From the NCBI GenBank assembly GCA_017390225.1, contig JAFPCL010000239.1, positions 1 through 8,766 of the forward strand: a stretch of 8,766 nt of DNA, written 5' to 3'. Position 1 is the first letter of the stretch. The number at the start of each line of letters is the position of its first letter. Both the position numbers and the translations under genes were made by a program. Positions 7,290 through 8,766 of the stretch are shown here, in pieces. Source of the DNA: Clostridia bacterium. GTDB lineage: Bacteria; Bacillota; Clostridia; CAKSNL01; HGM11501. The notes below the pieces were generated by a model. The model searched no databases. It was given only the letters and a program-made list of their open reading frames with translations, and was not told the origin of the DNA.

Positions 7290-7305
7290 AAAAAGTCCCA
7301 CATGG

Positions 7306-7331
7306 CACAATGCCGATTCGGCGGCAATGTG
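7306..7331. repeat. Imperfect inverted repeat after the large gene
   Basis: CACAATGCCG (7306-7315) pairs with CGGCAATGTG (7322-7331) at nine of ten positions across a 6-nt loop. No T-run follows on the plus strand. On the minus strand a seven-T run (7294-7288) lies 11 nt away, which is too far for a classic terminator. It may stabilise the 3' end of the upstream transcript. Confidence 0.45.
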
Positions 7332-7374
7332 CGACCGGAAAAGGCTTGGGCAAAAACAAGAAGAATATATAATG

Positions 7375-7406
7375 ATAGGCGTTGCATTCGTGGCAACGCC
7401 TATTTT
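7375..7406 (+). terminator. Probable terminator of the large secreted-protein gene
   Basis: A perfect 11-bp stem (ATAGGCGTTGC 7375-7385 with 7393-7403) has a 7-nt loop and is followed by TTTTCTC. The stem is strong and the T-tract short. It lies 86 bases after the stop codon and upstream of the lectin promoters, so the two secreted-protein genes are probably separate transcripts with some read-through. Confidence 0.65.
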
Positions 7407-7437
7407 CTCGACATAACAAAAGTCATTTTTTGCAGAA

Positions 7438-7465
7438 AAACATTGCACTATATTCGCGAATGTTT
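7438..7465. repeat. Inverted repeat with central palindrome upstream of the lectin promoters
   Basis: AAACATT (7438-7444) and AATGTTT (7459-7465) form a perfect 7-bp inverted repeat. The right arm overlaps the 10-bp palindrome ATTCGCGAAT (7452-7461). It ends 19 bases before the -35 hexamer of the first promoter, a position suited to an activator or repressor site. GCATTTTT follows, so a weak extra terminator is the alternative. Confidence 0.35.
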
Positions 7466-7484
7466 GCATTTTTAGCAAAATAAA

Positions 7485-7513
7485 TTGACAGATAAATCTT
7501 TCGTTGGTAAAAT
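7485..7513 (+). promoter_or_regulatory. Upstream promoter (P1) of the lectin-like gene
   Basis: TTGACA (7485-7490) and TAAAAT (7508-7513) are separated by 17 bp. The predicted start near 7520 would give a leader of about 94 nt that includes the whole of the second promoter. The -10 is weaker than in P2. Confidence 0.65.
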
Positions 7514-7543
7514 CAATGATAGGAGATTTTTAAGGACAAAAGA

Positions 7544-7572
7544 TTGACATATAAAAATGAATGTGCTATGAT
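7544..7572 (+). promoter_or_regulatory. Downstream promoter (P2) of the lectin-like gene
   Basis: TTGACA (7544-7549) and TATGAT (7567-7572) are separated by 17 bp. It lies 59 bp downstream of P1. The start near 7579 leaves about 35 nt of leader with the ribosome binding site AGGAAGGGAAG just before the ATG. The GCTATGATA around the -10 is identical to that of the large-gene promoter. Confidence 0.88.
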
Positions 7573-7613
7573 AATTATTATGTAACATGCTTATACAATA
7601 GGAAGGGAAGTTT

Positions 7614-8766
7614 ATGAAAAAACGCTTTTTTGTTGTCCTATGGGCAATGCTTATGCTTTGTTTTTCTTTCGTTGCAGTGGCGGATTCTGTGGAATGGAAC
7701 GGCCATGTCTATACATTATATGAAGGTAGTGTCACTTTGGAGGAAGCCAAAGCTAAAGCACAGGAGGTAAATGGCTTTTTGGTGACAATCGAGTCCGATG
7801 CGGAGGCTGTCGCCGTGGAAAGCCTTTTGAAGAAGGCAACCGGCGATGCGTACTGGCTGGGGGAAACCTATTGGCTGGGGGCAAGCTACACAAAGGATAG
7901 CTTTGTGTGGGCGTTTTCGGGCGTGCCTGTGGAAGAGGTAGGGAATTTTGGGTGGGCAGAAAATACATCTTTTAGTGGACAGATGTATGTTTCCGGTAAT
8001 ACATGGATGGCGGGAGATGCTTCTCCCAAGGGGTATATCGTGGAAAAATACGATGCCTATCCTGTGGCTTCCGTACTGTATAACAACACGGTATACAGCT
8101 TATATGACCATGTAGCGACCAAAGAAGGGGCGGCTTCTTTTGCATCGTCTTTGCATACAAGCCTTGTGCCTGTCGGTGATGCGGCGCTTTTGTCGGTGCT
8201 TCAAGACAAGCTTTTGCCTTACGGGCAAATGGAAGGCTACCGCTTACAAGACGGAAATGTCTTATATACGGACGGCATGGTGCAGGCGGCAGATGGGGCA
8301 AATATCGGTCTTATTACCGCTGTCAGCGCCGAGCTGTTGGTCAGCACGAATTGTGTTTCCTATGGCGGAAGCACTTACTATCGTGTGGACACGCCGCTTA
8401 GCTGGCATGATGCCAACATGGCGGCAAGAGCCTACGGCGGACGGTTGGCGGCACTTGTGTCGCCCGAAATGCAAAAAAAGCTGCCTACTTTATACGAAGG
8501 CGCACGCTATGAAAGCTATTGGGTCGGCGGCTGTGATGCATACAAAGAATATACCTTCCACAGCACCGACGGCGGTATCATGACACCGCTTTCCGATTTT
8601 GGCTGGCTCTCCTATCAGCCGAACAATGAATACGGCTTGGAGGATTTTTTGGAGGTGCGCACGGAGCGCAACACCCTCAATGATACTTCTGTTGCACCGC
8701 ATTGGGGGGGATTTGAAGACCGCGGCTTTATTTTGGAAATTCCGCCGATGCAGGCACCGGACGAAA
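7614..8766 (+). CDS. Secreted protein with three C-type-lectin-like modules (3' end outside window)
   Basis: 384 codons are visible and the frame is still open at the right edge. Residues 1-23 form a signal peptide (KKR, hydrophobic core, AVA before D24). Module 1 (about 27-147) begins VEWNGHVYTLYEGSVTLEEA, has the GFLVTIESDAE strand and WLGASYTKDSFVW, and ends GYIVEKYD. Module 2 (154-240) begins VLYNNTVYSLYD but lacks the tryptophan and acidic core and looks degenerate. Module 3 (about 247-375) is the most complete: YYRVDTPLSWHDANMAARAY, GGRLAAL, YWVGG (302-306), QPNN (335-338), EDFLEV, LND (355-357) and GFILEI. In animal C-type lectins, QPD-type loops favour galactose and EPN-type loops mannose; whether QPN here binds calcium and sugar is unknown. 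The role is probably extracellular glycan or surface binding. The start is supported by the ribosome binding site and signal peptide. Confidence 0.85.
   Translation, partial: MKKRFFVVLWAMLMLCFSFVAVADSVEWNGHVYTLYEGSVTLEEAKAKAQEVNGFLVTIESDAEAVAVESLLKKATGDAYWLGETYWLGASYTKDSFVWAFSGVPVEEVGNFGWAENTSFSGQMYVSGNTWMAGDASPKGYIVEKYDAYPVASVLYNNTVYSLYDHVATKEGAASFASSLHTSLVPVGDAALLSVLQDKLLPYGQMEGYRLQDGNVLYTDGMVQAADGANIGLITAVSAELLVSTNCVSYGGSTYYRVDTPLSWHDANMAARAYGGRLAALVSPEMQKKLPTLYEGARYESYWVGGCDAYKEYTFHSTDGGIMTPLSDFGWLSYQPNNEYGLEDFLEVRTERNTLNDTSVAPHWGGFEDRGFILEIPPMQAPDE
7851..7886 (+). repeat. 18-bp in-frame tandem duplication in lectin module 1
   Basis: Two adjacent 18-bp units (7851-7868 and 7869-7886) match at 15 of 18 positions and encode YWLGET and YWLGAS. 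One copy is expected at this point of a C-type-lectin fold (the yW-hG strand); the second adds six residues. The high identity suggests a recent slippage duplication. Confidence 0.75.

Larger units (their letters stand above)
7290..7613 (+). other. 324-bp intergenic region between two secreted-protein genes
   Basis: No protein gene is supported here. It contains an imperfect inverted repeat (7306-7331), a terminator-like hairpin (7375-7406), a 7-bp inverted repeat around a short palindrome (7438-7465), two tandem promoters (7485-7513 and 7544-7572) and the ribosome binding site of the lectin-like gene (about 7600-7609). Short start-stop frames in the lectin leader, such as ATGTAA at 7580, lack ribosome binding sites. 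Confidence 0.7.

Noticed and set aside
6780..7478. Minus-strand reading frame of 232 codons across the 3' end of the large gene
   Set aside because: It crosses a terminator hairpin, has no promoter or ribosome binding site, and lies opposite a supported coding frame.
7580..7585. ATGTAA start-stop element in the lectin leader
   Set aside because: There is no ribosome binding site, and such a short motif is expected by chance in A/T-rich DNA.
8703..8711. Run of seven Gs as a possible frameshift or phase-variation site in the lectin-like gene
   Set aside because: The frame stays open and continues into the expected GFILEI strand, so the gene is in frame here; one 7-G run is weak evidence for phase variation.
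7614..8766. Lectin-like protein as the variable target of a diversity-generating retroelement
   Set aside because: Such targets often have a C-type-lectin fold, but no reverse transcriptase, template repeat or adenine-directed variable repeat is visible; the 3' end of the gene is outside the window.

Overview
The window looks like chromosomal DNA from a Gram-positive anaerobe of the Clostridia (Bacillota). It has the order rplU-prp-rpmA, an L27 with the N-terminal extension typical of Bacillota, strong AGGAGG-type ribosome binding sites, and promoters close to the TTGACA-17-TATGAT consensus. The carbohydrate-active genes around the ribosomal cluster suggest a gut or plant-polysaccharide habitat. 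That habitat, and any finer taxonomy, is inference.

Layout: (1) 1-342 has no gene I can support. It holds a strong bidirectional hairpin terminator (232-278) that ends the next gene. (2) 343-1554, minus strand: a short, cytoplasmic GH127/DUF1680-type protein (beta-L-arabinofuranosidase family) that keeps the Glu-x-Cys and Cys-Cys zinc and nucleophile motifs but lacks the usual C-terminal beta domains. (3) 1555-1774: a divergent intergenic region with a minus-strand promoter, phased A-tracts, the rplU promoter, and a leader that could form alternative structures at the rplU ribosome binding site. (4) 1775-2692: rplU, prp and rpmA, tightly coupled and closed by a perfect 15-bp terminator hairpin. 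obgE, which often follows rpmA, is absent. (5) 2919-7289: a 1456-residue secreted protein with four discoidin (F5/8 type C, CBM32-like) modules, a Big_2 Ig-like module, a probable GH-A-type TIM barrel with a DEP motif, a jelly-roll-like module and a C-terminal beta domain. (6) 7290-7613: a 324-bp gap with a hairpin terminator, two inverted repeats and two tandem consensus promoters. (7) 7614 to the right edge: a secreted protein with three C-type-lectin-like modules, cut by the window end.

How they may work together: the ribosomal cluster makes L21 and L27, and Prp trims the L27 extension. The two secreted proteins probably bind, and in one case cleave, a complex glycan outside the cell. The cytoplasmic GH127-like protein could act on imported arabinose-containing oligosaccharides. 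The three carbohydrate genes do not form one operon; each has its own promoter, so a shared pathway is only a hypothesis. No CRISPR array, IS element, tRNA or rRNA was seen.
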